Shown: in pieces, positions 1 through 7,259 of the stretch | Layout: each line of letters opens with the position of its first letter | Numbering within the stretch: the stretch's first letter is position 1 | DNA from: an uncultured Clostridia bacterium | GTDB lineage: Bacteria; Bacillota; Clostridia; UMGS1883 | Reading direction: 5' to 3' | Assembly: GCA_947626145.1 (NCBI GenBank) | Contig: CANQRB010000002.1 | Coordinates: 194,339 to 258,338, forward strand | DNA: 64,000 nucleotides | Program-made: the position numbers and the translations under genes | Notes under the pieces: generated by a model | What the model was told of the DNA's origin: nothing | The model's database searches: none | The model's input: the letters and a program-made list of their open reading frames with translations, nothing else

Positions 1-447
1 ATCGAGCTCGCCCCCTGGACGGTGACCGTCATGAACCCTGACGGCGTGGTGTATATTCCCCAAAATGAGCGCAAGACAGGCTTCTTCCCCAACAAGTGGG
101 TCTGCTACTGGGACTATACCCCCATGAACGACAGCCGCATTAATTTGGGTAAGGACTATATCACCCTCTCCCTTGATCCTGAGAATGATGTGGCCGCCAA
201 GATAGGCGTCCTCAACGAACACGGCTGGATGGCCTATCTCAGCAAGGGCAACGCTTTCATCAAAAGGTTTGGCTTCACCGAGGGCGCCAATTATCCCGAC
301 AACGGCTGTAACTGCGAGAGCTACACCTGCAAAAAGTACACCGAGATGGAGTGCCTTTCTCCCATGGCTAAGCTGGCTCCCGGAGCGGGGGCCGTCCATG
401 TTGAGAACTGGATACTGAAAAAGGCTTCGAGTATAGAGGAAATATAA
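1..447 (+). CDS. DUF4380-like protein, C-terminal part
   Basis: The reading frame is open from the first base, so the gene begins upstream of the window; a GTG at 22 and an ATG at 31 are internal. The visible end contains the phrase IELAPWTVTVMNPDG, followed by many aromatic and Gly residues and a short Cys-rich stretch (CNCESYTCKKY). An 'ELAPW..TVM.P.G' phrase is, from memory, typical of DUF4380, a beta-sandwich family related in fold to aldose 1-epimerase-like sugar-binding proteins. No catalytic function is established for the family and none can be assigned here. The gene ends 12 bases before a strong terminator, so it is the last of its transcript. Assignment rests on a short motif and is moderate. 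Confidence 0.55.
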   Translation: MELAPWTVTVMNPDGVVYIPQNERKTGFFPNKWVCYWDYTPMNDSRINLGKDYITLSLDPENDVAAKIGVLNEHGWMAYLSKGNAFIKRFGFTEGANYPDNGCNCESYTCKKYTEMECLSPMAKLAPGAGAVHVENWILKKASSIEEI

Positions 448-459
448 ACGTACAAAAAT

Positions 460-496
460 GCCGGGGCAGCCGGAAAAGCTGCCTCGGCGTTGTTTT
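460..496 (+). terminator. Rho-independent terminator
   Basis: An 11-bp stem with one mismatch (GCCGGGGCAGC paired with GCTGCCTCGGC) and a short loop is followed by GTTGTTTT. It ends the DUF4380-like gene. It lies directly before the end of mgtE on the other strand, where the stem is followed by a weaker T tract, so it may serve both. Confidence 0.85.
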
Positions 497-1871
497 ATAT
501 CTTTAAAATCAACTTTGCAAACTGGAAATATATAAGCAGCGAAATCGCATCCACAATGGTGGTTATGAAGGGGCTGGCCATTACCGCCGGATCGAAGCCG
601 ACCTTTTTCGCCAGCATGGGCAGGACACATCCCACGATTTTTGCCACGCATACGACAAATACCAAAGTCATGCAGACGACGGCGGCCACAGTCAGGGTGA
701 GCGAGTCGTTCCCCAGCACCAGCCGGTCAAAGAGCATTATCTTGGCGAAGTTGGCCGCCGCCAGCACCAAGCTGCACATCGCCGCCACCCGCAGCTCCTT
801 CCATATGACCTTGGGCATATCGGCGAACTCTATCTCTCCAAGGGAAATACCGCGTATCACGGTTACGCTGGATTGGCTGCCGCAGTTGCCGCCGGTGTCC
901 ATGAGCATGGGGATAAACGCGCTCAGGGCCATTTGAGCCGCCAGAGCGTCCTCAAATGAGGTGATGATCATGCCGGTGAAGGTGGCGGAGATCATCAGGA
1001 GCAGCAGCCACGGGATGCGGCTCTTAAAGGTCTCAAAGACGCCGGTCTTTAGGTACGGCCTGTCCACGGGCACGATAGCGGCCATCTTTTCGATGTCCTC
1101 CGTTACCTCCTCTTCCAATACGTCCATGACGTCGTCGAAGGTTACTATGCCCACCAGCCGTTTTTCCTCATCCACAACCGGCATTACGATGAGGTCGTAT
1201 TTTGAGAAGCTTTGGGCCACAAGCTCTCTGTCCTCGCCGGTCTCGGCGTAAATTATGTTTTTGTCCATGATCTCGCCCACGAGCTCGTCCTCGTCGGCGA
1301 GGATTATGTCCTGAATGGTGATCTGCCCCAGCAGCATCCGGGAATTGTCGGTGACAAAGCAGTTGTTGATGGTCTCCTTGTCCACGCCTATGCGGCGTAT
1401 GCGCTTGATGGCCTCGGCAATGGTCATTTTCGGCCGCAGAGACACATACTCGGTGGTCATTATGCTGCCGGCGCTGTCCTCGGGGTACTTGAGTATTTCG
1501 TTGATGGACTTCCGTGTTTCGGGGTCGGCCTGCTTAAGGATTCGCTTTACCACATTGGCGGGCATTTCCTCAATGAGGTCAACGGCGTCGTCCACGTACA
1601 TTTCGTCCAGAACGGCCTTCAGCTCGCTGTCGCTGAAGGAGCGGATGAGCAGCTCCTGCGCGTCCTCATCCATTTCCACAAAGGTCTCGGCCGCCTGTTC
1701 CTTTGGCAGAAGGCGGAAAAGCACCGACAGATTTTCCGGCCCGAGCTCATCGAACATTGCCGCCACGTCGGCGGGCTTCAGCGTACCGAAAATGTCCTTT
1801 ATGGAGGCATAGCGCTTGTTTTCAAGCAGAGCCATAATAGTTTTCATTACCGCGTCAAATTCTTCCTGCAT
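495..1871 (-). CDS. mgtE: Magnesium transporter MgtE
   Basis: A 458-aa MgtE-family Mg2+ channel/transporter, the usual length for the family. In order it has an MgtE_N superhelical domain (about residues 10-125, with the repeated 'L.P.DVA.MFDEL' and 'LIEEMPA' helices), two CBS domains (about 130-255, including 'DSAGSIMTTEYVSLRPKMTIAEAI'-like phrases) that sense cytosolic Mg2+ in known members, and a C-terminal membrane domain of about five helices (about 285-458) with the family phrase 'MLMDTGGNCGSQSS'. The start has an AAGGAGG ribosome site 8 nt upstream. A separate leader ORF and an overlapping RNA structure lie upstream (1872-1996) and probably control translation. Monocistronic apart from that leader. 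Confidence 0.95.
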   Translation of the reverse strand: MQEEFDAVMKTIMALLENKRYASIKDIFGTLKPADVAAMFDELGPENLSVLFRLLPKEQAAETFVEMDEDAQELLIRSFSDSELKAVLDEMYVDDAVDLIEEMPANVVKRILKQADPETRKSINEILKYPEDSAGSIMTTEYVSLRPKMTIAEAIKRIRRIGVDKETINNCFVTDNSRMLLGQITIQDIILADEDELVGEIMDKNIIYAETGEDRELVAQSFSKYDLIVMPVVDEEKRLVGIVTFDDVMDVLEEEVTEDIEKMAAIVPVDRPYLKTGVFETFKSRIPWLLLLMISATFTGMIITSFEDALAAQMALSAFIPMLMDTGGNCGSQSSVTVIRGISLGEIEFADMPKVIWKELRVAAMCSLVLAAANFAKIMLFDRLVLGNDSLTLTVAAVVCMTLVFVVCVAKIVGCVLPMLAKKVGFDPAVMASPFITTIVDAISLLIYFQFAKLILKI

Positions 1872-1879
1872 GAAAAAAA

Positions 1880-1917
1880 CCTCCTTATTTTTATGTTATG
1901 TAAAAACACAAAGGAGG
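1880..1917 (-). promoter_or_regulatory. mgtE ribosome site and its upstream complement
   Basis: Reading in the mgtE direction, CCTCCTT (1911-1917) is a perfect 7-nt complement of the mgtE ribosome site AAGGAGG (1880-1886), separated by a 24-nt A/U-rich loop. If formed, this hairpin would hide the mgtE ribosome site. The same CC at 1916-1917 also closes a competing stem with the leader ORF (CCGACGCC 1916-1923 with GGCGTCGG 1971-1978), so the two structures exclude each other at that edge. Pairing is seen; a switching role is inferred. Confidence 0.55.
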
Positions 1918-1930
1918 CGTCGGTATAGGG

Positions 1931-1996
1931 TTAGGCGAGGGCGGTCTCACGGACCGCCATACCTCGTCTGCCGACGCCGTTACTGCCGCCGTCCAT
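1931..1996 (-). CDS. 21-aa leader peptide of mgtE (candidate)
   Basis: A short ORF that begins MDGGSNGVGRR and ends in VRETALA-stop. It has a strong ribosome site of its own (AAAGGAGTGGTTTC before the ATG), which argues for real translation. The coding bases themselves form nested stems: GGCGGTC/GACCGCC (1940-1946 with 1952-1958) inside a GGCGTCGG/CCGACGCC stem (1971-1978 with 1916-1923) whose distal arm lies past the stop codon and overlaps the sequence able to mask the mgtE ribosome site. Known precedent for Mg2+ transporter leaders is MgtL of enteric mgtA, but the sequences are unrelated. I do not recognise the peptide. An RNA-only riboswitch reading is possible but the ribosome site favours translation. 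Confidence 0.6.
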   Translation of the reverse strand: MDGGSNGVGRRGMAVRETALA

Positions 1997-2105
1997 GAAA
2001 CCACTCCTTTCGGTCAAAAATTTAAAAATACAATACAAATTGTACAATATGATATAAAAGGACCATTCTTGCGAACAGCCCTTCCTATACAATTATGCAC
2101 GAATA

Positions 2106-2369
2106 TCAGTCAGCAAAATTGGATGCGATGAGCGCGTCAAGGGCGTCTACAGCCTCCTGCTCGTCAGGTCCCTCGGCGGTCACGGTGATAGTCGTGCCTC
2201 TTGTAACACCGAGAGAGAGGACGCCCAACAGACTTTTTGCATTAATTCTGCGGTCATCCTTGGTAACCCAAATAGATGACTTGAACTCAGTGGCCTTCTG
2301 GATAAAGAATGTGGCGGGGCGCGCATGAAGGCCGACCTGATTTTGAACAACTATCTCTTTAGATACCAT
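2106..2369 (-). CDS. ptsH: Phosphocarrier protein HPr
   Basis: An 87-aa HPr. It carries the GLHARPA motif with the phospho-accepting His15 (from enzyme I and PEP) and Ser46 in NAKSLLGVLSLGV, the residue phosphorylated by HPr kinase in Gram-positive carbon catabolite control. Having both residues argues for HPr rather than Crh, which lacks His15. The gene stands alone with its own promoter (2415-2443) rather than next to ptsI, a layout common in Clostridia. The ribosome site is GGAG 8 nt before the ATG. Confidence 0.96.
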   Translation of the reverse strand: MVSKEIVVQNQVGLHARPATFFIQKATEFKSSIWVTKDDRRINAKSLLGVLSLGVTRGTTITVTAEGPDEQEAVDALDALIASNFAD

Positions 2370-2414
2370 GTCAAATACTCCTATTCATAATGTATTCATA
2401 AAAAACATAAATAT

Positions 2415-2443
2415 ATTTTACTACTTTTTTATGGATTAGTCAA
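2415..2443 (-). promoter_or_regulatory. Promoter of ptsH
   Basis: On the minus strand, TTGACT (2438-2443), a 17-bp spacer and TAAAAT (2415-2420), followed by an A/T-rich leader of about 40 nt to the ptsH start. Confidence 0.7.
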
Positions 2444-2559
2444 CCACATATATTGAAGAAAATATGCTAATTTGAATGTTTTTTTTGTTGATTTTTGCTA
2501 TAAATCTGTGCTAAAGGTACCCATTTCACTTCAAATATTTCACAAAAAGAACCTTTGAC

Positions 2560-3204
2560 CTATCTTTCCACATAGGTCTCGGGCACGCCGCCGACTATCA
2601 GGGTGTGGCCTATGGGAATGCTGGCGTCCACGCTTTCGATACGGTTCTTAAGCGGGAGCAGCACCTCTATATCCACCGATATATCGAGAAAAATTGTATG
2701 CAGCGTCTGATTTATCCCCTGAGTTTCAAATTCGTGGCGCACCTGGACGTTCACGATGTTAAGCGGAAAGAAATGCACCTTTATCCATGGGCCCGCCCCC
2801 GCGAAAACGTCCGTCCCCAGCAGCACGTTCAGAGGGATGGAGGTTTCCATGAGCTTTTCCTCCAGCTCGTTGCCTATCTCGTCGTCCATGCGGGCGATCA
2901 TGACGTCTATGCGGGCCGTGTCCGCCGTCACCGACGTTATGTCTCCGGCCCCGTCAAAGCGCATATCCACCAGCTCGCCGTAGGTGATGCTGTTGGTGTC
3001 CATATAATTTATTATCGCCTCGTCAATTTCGGCGCTGGCTTTGGTTCGGGCGGCGCTGGCGATTATGCCGCTCATCCTGGGCACCGCCCGGGCGAAGATC
3101 ACCGCCGCGGCCAGCGTCAGGCCGCAGATAAGGAAAAGCGGTATTAACAGGAGTTTTTTCCACAGCCGCATCGGCTTTTTCGCCGGCTCGAAGCTCTCCG
3201 CCAT
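2560..3204 (-). CDS. yunB: Sporulation protein YunB family
   Basis: A membrane protein of 214 aa from the ATG at 3204 (a TTG four codons earlier, at 3216, is possible but has its ribosome site touching the start). It has one N-terminal transmembrane helix (about residues 18-42, LLLIPLFLICGLTLAAAVIFA) and an extracellular domain. The features I recall for YunB are present: 'INYMDTNSITYGELVDM', 'ITSVTADTARIDVMIARM', 'IPLNVLLG' and 'GPWIKVHFFPLNIVNVQVRHEFETQGINQTLHTIFLDI'. YunB is needed for proper sporulation in Bacillus and is one of the better signs here that the host is a spore former. Divergent from yqhQ. Confidence 0.85.
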   Translation of the reverse strand: MAESFEPAKKPMRLWKKLLLIPLFLICGLTLAAAVIFARAVPRMSGIIASAARTKASAEIDEAIINYMDTNSITYGELVDMRFDGAGDITSVTADTARIDVMIARMDDEIGNELEEKLMETSIPLNVLLGTDVFAGAGPWIKVHFFPLNIVNVQVRHEFETQGINQTLHTIFLDISVDIEVLLPLKNRIESVDASIPIGHTLIVGGVPETYVER

Positions 3205-3293
3205 GAACAGCCTCAATCCTCAGCACCCCCTTGCTATTATTTTATTCGCCCGTATTTTTTTGGTGAATTTTTTATTAACTTGGCTCAAAGCTA

Positions 3294-3322
3294 TTGCAAA
3301 ATCCGGTTCCATGTGTTAATAT
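3294..3322 (+). promoter_or_regulatory. Promoter of yqhQ-prmC-PAP2 operon
   Basis: TTGCAA (3294-3299), a 17-bp spacer and TAATAT (3317-3322), 22 bases before the yqhQ start. Confidence 0.55.
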
Positions 3323-3344
3323 ATTATGAGAGAGGATTGATTAC

Positions 3345-4304
3345 ATGAAGGAAAAAAATAAAGAAAAATCACAGCAGCATATAACCTCCATTGGCGGCAG
3401 CGCCATCATGGAGGGCGTTATGATGCGCGGGCCAAAGGAGATAGCCTCGGCGGTACGCAAGCCCGACGGGGAGATCGTGGTGGATAAAAGGCCCATCAGC
3501 AGCCTTGTCACAAAGTACCACGTTGACAAAATACCCATTATACGCGGAGTTTTTGCGTTCTTTGATTCCCTGATATGCAGTATGCGCGCCCTGATGTGGA
3601 GCGCGGAATTTTTCGACATTGAGGACGACGAGCCGGAAAAACAGTCCAGGTTCGACAAGTGGCTCACGGATAAGCTGGGCGACAAGCTTAAGGATTATGT
3701 CATTTATTTTTCGGTGATAGTTTCCCTTATTTTTTCCATCGGACTGTTCTTTATACTGCCCAACCTTGTGACCGGGCTGGTGCGGAAGGTCACCGAGCAG
3801 AAGGTTTTGCTCACCCTTATTGAGGGCCTTATCCGTATCGCCATCTTCCTCGGCTATATCATTCTTGTCTCCCGCATGGAGGAGATAAAGCGGGTGTTTC
3901 AGTATCACGGGGCCGAGCATAAGACCATATTCTGCTACGAGGCCGGGCTCCCCCTGACGGTGGAAAACGCCCGTGGAATGAAGCGTCTCCATCCCCGCTG
4001 CGGCACCAGCTTTCTGGTGTTCGTAATGATAATCAGTATAATCGTGTTCTCCTTTGTGTCCTGGGACAATATGTTCATGCGTATCTTTTTGCGGCTTTTG
4101 CTGCTGCCCGTGGTGGCGGGGCTGTCCTATGAAATTATACGCTGGGCCGGACGCAGCCAGAACAAAATAGTCTGCCTTATCTCAAAGCCGGGAATGTGGC
4201 TCCAGATGATAACCACTCAGGAGCCCGACGACTCCCAGCTCGAGGTGGCGATAGCCTCCATGTCGGCGGTCATCACCGGCAATCCGGAGGACGACAAATG
4301 GTGA
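3345..4304 (+). CDS. yqhQ: DUF1385 membrane protein YqhQ
   Basis: A 319-aa protein of the DUF1385 (YqhQ) family, of the usual length. The N-terminus has the family phrase 'GGSAIMEGVMMRGP' (about 16-29). Four likely membrane helices follow (about 110-140, 155-175, 215-235, 240-260), and 'YHGAEHKTIFCYE...RLHPRCGTSFL' (about 186-225) is the signature region, with conserved His, Glu and Cys that look metal- or substrate-binding. The biochemical role is unknown. It is the first gene of an operon: its stop overlaps prmC by 7 nt, and in many Firmicutes YqhQ and PrmC lie together before prfA. Confidence 0.92.
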   Translation: MKEKNKEKSQQHITSIGGSAIMEGVMMRGPKEIASAVRKPDGEIVVDKRPISSLVTKYHVDKIPIIRGVFAFFDSLICSMRALMWSAEFFDIEDDEPEKQSRFDKWLTDKLGDKLKDYVIYFSVIVSLIFSIGLFFILPNLVTGLVRKVTEQKVLLTLIEGLIRIAIFLGYIILVSRMEEIKRVFQYHGAEHKTIFCYEAGLPLTVENARGMKRLHPRCGTSFLVFVMIISIIVFSFVSWDNMFMRIFLRLLLLPVVAGLSYEIIRWAGRSQNKIVCLISKPGMWLQMITTQEPDDSQLEVAIASMSAVITGNPEDDKW

Positions 4305-5116
4305 CGGACAGCGTGCTGCGCCGGGCGGCGGAGCGCCTGACAAATTCAGAAACACCCCTGCTCGACGCAAGGGTGCTTCTTTCCTATGTGGTAAAATGTG
4401 ACAGCCGAACACTGTTCCGTGAACTTACGGAGGAGGAAGAGGCGCGTTTCGACGCGCTTGTGGGCCGTCGGGCCGCCGGGGAGCCGGTGGCCTATATAAC
4501 GGGCGAAAAGGAATTTATGGGCCGCAGATTTCTGCTTAATCGGGACTGCCTAATACCGAGGCCCGACACCGAGACCGTGGTCGAAGACCTTATCGAAACA
4601 AATAAGCTGCCCGAACCGAGGATCCTTGACCTGTGCTGCGGCAGCGGCTGCATAGGCCTGAGCCTGGCATTTTTTATAAAAGGCTCAAGGGTCAGCCTTT
4701 GCGACATTTCAGAGGGGGCGCTGGACATGGCACGGAAGAACGCCGGACTCCACGGCCTTGAAAAGCGGACGGAGATTTTTCGTCTGGATGTGATCAGTGA
4801 GCCTTTTCCGAAGGGCTTTGACATAATAGTATCAAATCCGCCCTACATTCCCACGGCGGTGGCCGACGGACTTGAAGTGACAAAGACCGAGCCCCGGCTG
4901 GCGCTGGACGGGGGAGAGGACGGACTGGACTTTTACCGCGCCATAACGCCGAAGGCTTTTGCCGCCTTGAACTCCGGCGGGGTTCTGGCCTTCGAGACAG
5001 GCTATGATCAGGGGAGGGCCGTAAGCGCCATACTCCGGAACAGCGGCTTCATAAATGTGACGGTAAAGAAGGACTACGGCGGCAACGACCGCCTTGTCCG
5101 GGGAGAAAAGCCATGA
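4298..5116 (+). CDS. prmC: Release-factor glutamine methyltransferase PrmC
   Basis: A 272-aa SAM-dependent methyltransferase that modifies the Gln of the GGQ motif in release factors RF1 and RF2. The N-terminal helical domain (about 1-70) binds the release factor. 'DLCCGSGCIGLSLA' (about 108-121) is the SAM-binding loop, and NPPY (180-183) is the catalytic motif that holds the target Gln amide. Length is normal. The start is the ATG at 4298, which overlaps the end of yqhQ by 7 nt; a longer upstream frame exists but lies wholly inside yqhQ. The end overlaps the PAP2 gene by ATGA. prfA, its usual neighbour, is not in the window. Confidence 0.93.
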   Translation: MVTDSVLRRAAERLTNSETPLLDARVLLSYVVKCDSRTLFRELTEEEEARFDALVGRRAAGEPVAYITGEKEFMGRRFLLNRDCLIPRPDTETVVEDLIETNKLPEPRILDLCCGSGCIGLSLAFFIKGSRVSLCDISEGALDMARKNAGLHGLEKRTEIFRLDVISEPFPKGFDIIVSNPPYIPTAVADGLEVTKTEPRLALDGGEDGLDFYRAITPKAFAALNSGGVLAFETGYDQGRAVSAILRNSGFINVTVKKDYGGNDRLVRGEKP

Positions 5117-5655
5117 TTACCGATTTTGACTTCGCGGTATTGAATGCCCTGCAATCCGTGCGGAGCGTCCTGCTGGATTGGATAATGATCGTTATCACCT
5201 ACATAGGCAGCACCGGCATCGTGTGGATAGTGCCGGGTCTGGTGCTGCTGTGCCGTAAAGGCACCCGTCGTCAGGGAGCGGTAATTTTGGCGGCCATGGG
5301 ACTGGGCCAGCTGCTTGGCACACTGATTTTGAAAAACATCATAATGCGTCCCCGGCCTTTTTCCTATCCGCAGGGACTGCTGTCGCCCGAAACTCTGGCA
5401 ATACCGCTGCCAATGGGGCGTTGGTCCTTTCCGTCGGGGCACACAATAACCTCCTTTGCCGCCGCCACAGGGATATTTTTTGCAAATAAGAAGTGTGGGA
5501 TAGCGGCGCTGGTGCTTGCGGCGCTTATCGGCCTGAGCAGGCTGTATCTGTATGTCCACTTTCCCACCGATGTGCTGGCCGGGGCCGTCCTCGGGGTTCT
5601 GTGCGGTATTGCCATACAATGGGTGAGCATTTGGATAACTCAAAAAAGAAAGTAA
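5113..5655 (+). CDS. PAP2-family membrane phosphatase
   Basis: A 180-aa integral membrane phosphatase with all three PAP2 motifs in order: KNIIMRPRP (about 75-84), PSGHT (about 102-106) and SR-x5-H-x3-D (SRLYLYVHFPTD, about 140-151), the last holding the His that is phosphorylated. About five membrane helices. Families with this layout dephosphorylate undecaprenyl diphosphate (BcrC-like) or phosphatidic acid/phosphatidylglycerophosphate; sequence alone does not separate them. The start overlaps the prmC stop (ATGA), so it is translationally coupled, and a terminator follows directly. Confidence 0.88.
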   Translation: MITDFDFAVLNALQSVRSVLLDWIMIVITYIGSTGIVWIVPGLVLLCRKGTRRQGAVILAAMGLGQLLGTLILKNIIMRPRPFSYPQGLLSPETLAIPLPMGRWSFPSGHTITSFAAATGIFFANKKCGIAALVLAALIGLSRLYLYVHFPTDVLAGAVLGVLCGIAIQWVSIWITQKRK

Positions 5656-5661
5656 AAATTT

Positions 5662-5694
5662 GGCCGCCCCATAACGGAGCGGCCCTTCTTTATT
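5662..5694 (+). terminator. Terminator between convergent genes
   Basis: GGCCGC and GCGGCC arms (with an additional CC/GG pairing inside) followed by CTTCTTTATT. T-rich sequence on both sides suggests it also ends the SLH gene read from the other strand. Confidence 0.75.
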
Positions 5695-5705
5695 AAACTG
5701 ATATG

Positions 5706-7088
5706 TTATTCTATTTTCGCGTCTATTTTTGTTATTTTTCCTCCCTCTACGGTGAGCTCAACGGGGGCGCCAAGCCGCAGGTCGTAAATCGTGGCCCGTG
5801 AACCGTTGACAAGGATAGAGGAGCTGTCGGTCAAAGGATAAAAGCTTTCGGTCACTCCGACCGTAACTCCCAGCTGTGGAGACTGAGTGATAAGTATAGA
5901 GGTCAAGGTTCCGTTCACACTGCCGGAAGAGGCGCTGCTGGAGGCTTTTACGGCCACTATCTCTCCGTTGGCCATTGTCACCAGCGCCGTACAACCGCTG
6001 CTCAGCGCGCCAAAGTCACTGGCGCGTCCGTCCAGCGACACAAGAGGCGTGGCGTCTGGATAGACCTTATATTCAATGCTGCTGCCTGATTGATCACGAA
6101 CCGTAAAGGCCGTGTATTCTTCATTTTGCTGAATGTCAACAATTACGCAGTCAGTGACGCTCATGGCGTTGGGCGAGGAGAGCACATCCACGGAAACCAC
6201 CGCCTCGCCGCTCATGAGCAGAAGAGCATAGCTGCCTGTGGCCACGTTATAGATGTTGGTGTTCATGCCGTCCCGCATGATTTTTGCCGTGCCGAAGTCC
6301 ACGGGGATCACCTCGTCACCGTCGGCGTTCCGATTGTAAAGGGTTAACGTGCCTTTGTCGGGGTCGGCGGCGCTGACCGTGCCCACTTTTACGGAATAGT
6401 TCAGTCTGGACAGAACCCGGTTGAGGATAACTGCCACCTGAGCCCGTGTTACGCTCTTGTTGGGATAAAAGTAGTTGTCGTCCATGCCGCTCATTATGCC
6501 CTGATTGGTCACATATTCCACATAGGCCCGTGCGGAAATGGGGATGTCGGCGTAGTCGTTGTATTCAAGGACGGGGGCGATATTGCTTTTTACCTGCTCC
6601 TCGGCGCCAAGTAGCCGGGTCAGTAGCACCGCAGCTTCATAGCGCCTGACGGGGGCGCCGGCCTCGCTGCCGCCGATGAGGCCGTCAAGCTCGGCGGGAC
6701 TGATAAGTCCCTTGTAGAGGAGGAAGGCCACCTCGGGCTTATAGCGGTTATAGCTCTCGCCCAGATCGTAATTTGCCAGCGTGGAGGCGTAAAGCTGCTG
6801 AGCAAAGGCGCTGAAGGGTGCGTACTCGTCATTGGTGAACTGAGCCGCCCTGGCTACCAGCAGCAGCATTTCTATCTTGCGTATATCGTTGGCCGGGCGG
6901 AAGGTGTAATCCGAATACCCCTTTATTATGCCCTGACGGGTCATGGCCTCGATGTCGTCGACGGCCCAGTCATAGTCCGGACTTATCACATCCGTAAAGC
7001 TGCTCTTGGTCGCGGCAAGGGCGGCCGAGAGCGGCATTGTGCAGGCGACGCACAGAACCAGAATGGCCGAAAGTATTTTTTTCAACAT
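5706..7088 (-). CDS. Secreted SLH-domain protein
   Basis: A 460-aa exported protein. The start is the ATG at 7088, which has AAAGGAG 8 nt upstream and opens a clean signal peptide (MLKKILSAILVLCVACTMPLSAALA); a longer frame to 7163 reads through the promoter. Three SLH repeats follow (about 30-80, 110-160 and 175-225; 'FTDV...W..D.I..M...GIIKGYSDYTFRP', 'YVTNQGIMSGMDDNYFYPNKSVTRAQVAVIL'). SLH domains bind pyruvylated or similar secondary cell-wall polymers. The rest (about 235-460) is beta-rich with no domain I recognise. Likely a cell-wall-attached structural or S-layer-associated protein. Confidence 0.88.
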   Translation of the reverse strand: MLKKILSAILVLCVACTMPLSAALAATKSSFTDVISPDYDWAVDDIEAMTRQGIIKGYSDYTFRPANDIRKIEMLLLVARAAQFTNDEYAPFSAFAQQLYASTLANYDLGESYNRYKPEVAFLLYKGLISPAELDGLIGGSEAGAPVRRYEAAVLLTRLLGAEEQVKSNIAPVLEYNDYADIPISARAYVEYVTNQGIMSGMDDNYFYPNKSVTRAQVAVILNRVLSRLNYSVKVGTVSAADPDKGTLTLYNRNADGDEVIPVDFGTAKIMRDGMNTNIYNVATGSYALLLMSGEAVVSVDVLSSPNAMSVTDCVIVDIQQNEEYTAFTVRDQSGSSIEYKVYPDATPLVSLDGRASDFGALSSGCTALVTMANGEIVAVKASSSASSGSVNGTLTSILITQSPQLGVTVGVTESFYPLTDSSSILVNGSRATIYDLRLGAPVELTVEGGKITKIDAKIE

Positions 7089-7134
7089 ATATTGTTCTCC
7101 TTTCCCGCCGGTGGCGGTAATTATAATTAGATTA

Positions 7135-7163
7135 ATTATAGCATATATAACTTGAAAATTCAA
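7135..7163 (-). promoter_or_regulatory. Promoter of the SLH protein gene
   Basis: On the minus strand, TTGAAT (7158-7163), a 17-bp spacer and TATAAT (7135-7140). The leader carries a small CCGCC/GGCGG hairpin (about 7105-7117) ending just before the ribosome site. Confidence 0.7.
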
Positions 7164-7203
7164 TAAAAAATTATAAATAATCTGTGAAAATTGAAATTTG
7201 GTG

Positions 7204-7233
7204 TTTACTTTTATCTTGTATATATGTTATAAT
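7204..7233 (+). promoter_or_regulatory. Promoter of the ClpE-like gene
   Basis: TTTACT (7204-7209), an 18-bp spacer and TATAAT (7228-7233), 26 bases before the GTG start. I found no clear CtsR heptad repeat (GGTCAAA-type) around it. Confidence 0.65.
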
Positions 7234-7259
7234 ACTATGAAGAATAGGAGATGAAGTAA

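Noticed and set aside
1872-2095. M-box (ykoK) Mg2+ riboswitch before mgtE
   Set aside because: The leader is too short and lacks the conserved M-box blocks; the short ORF with its own ribosome site explains it better.
7204-7259. CtsR operator at the ClpE-like gene
   Set aside because: No tandem GGTCAAA-type heptads can be found around the promoter.
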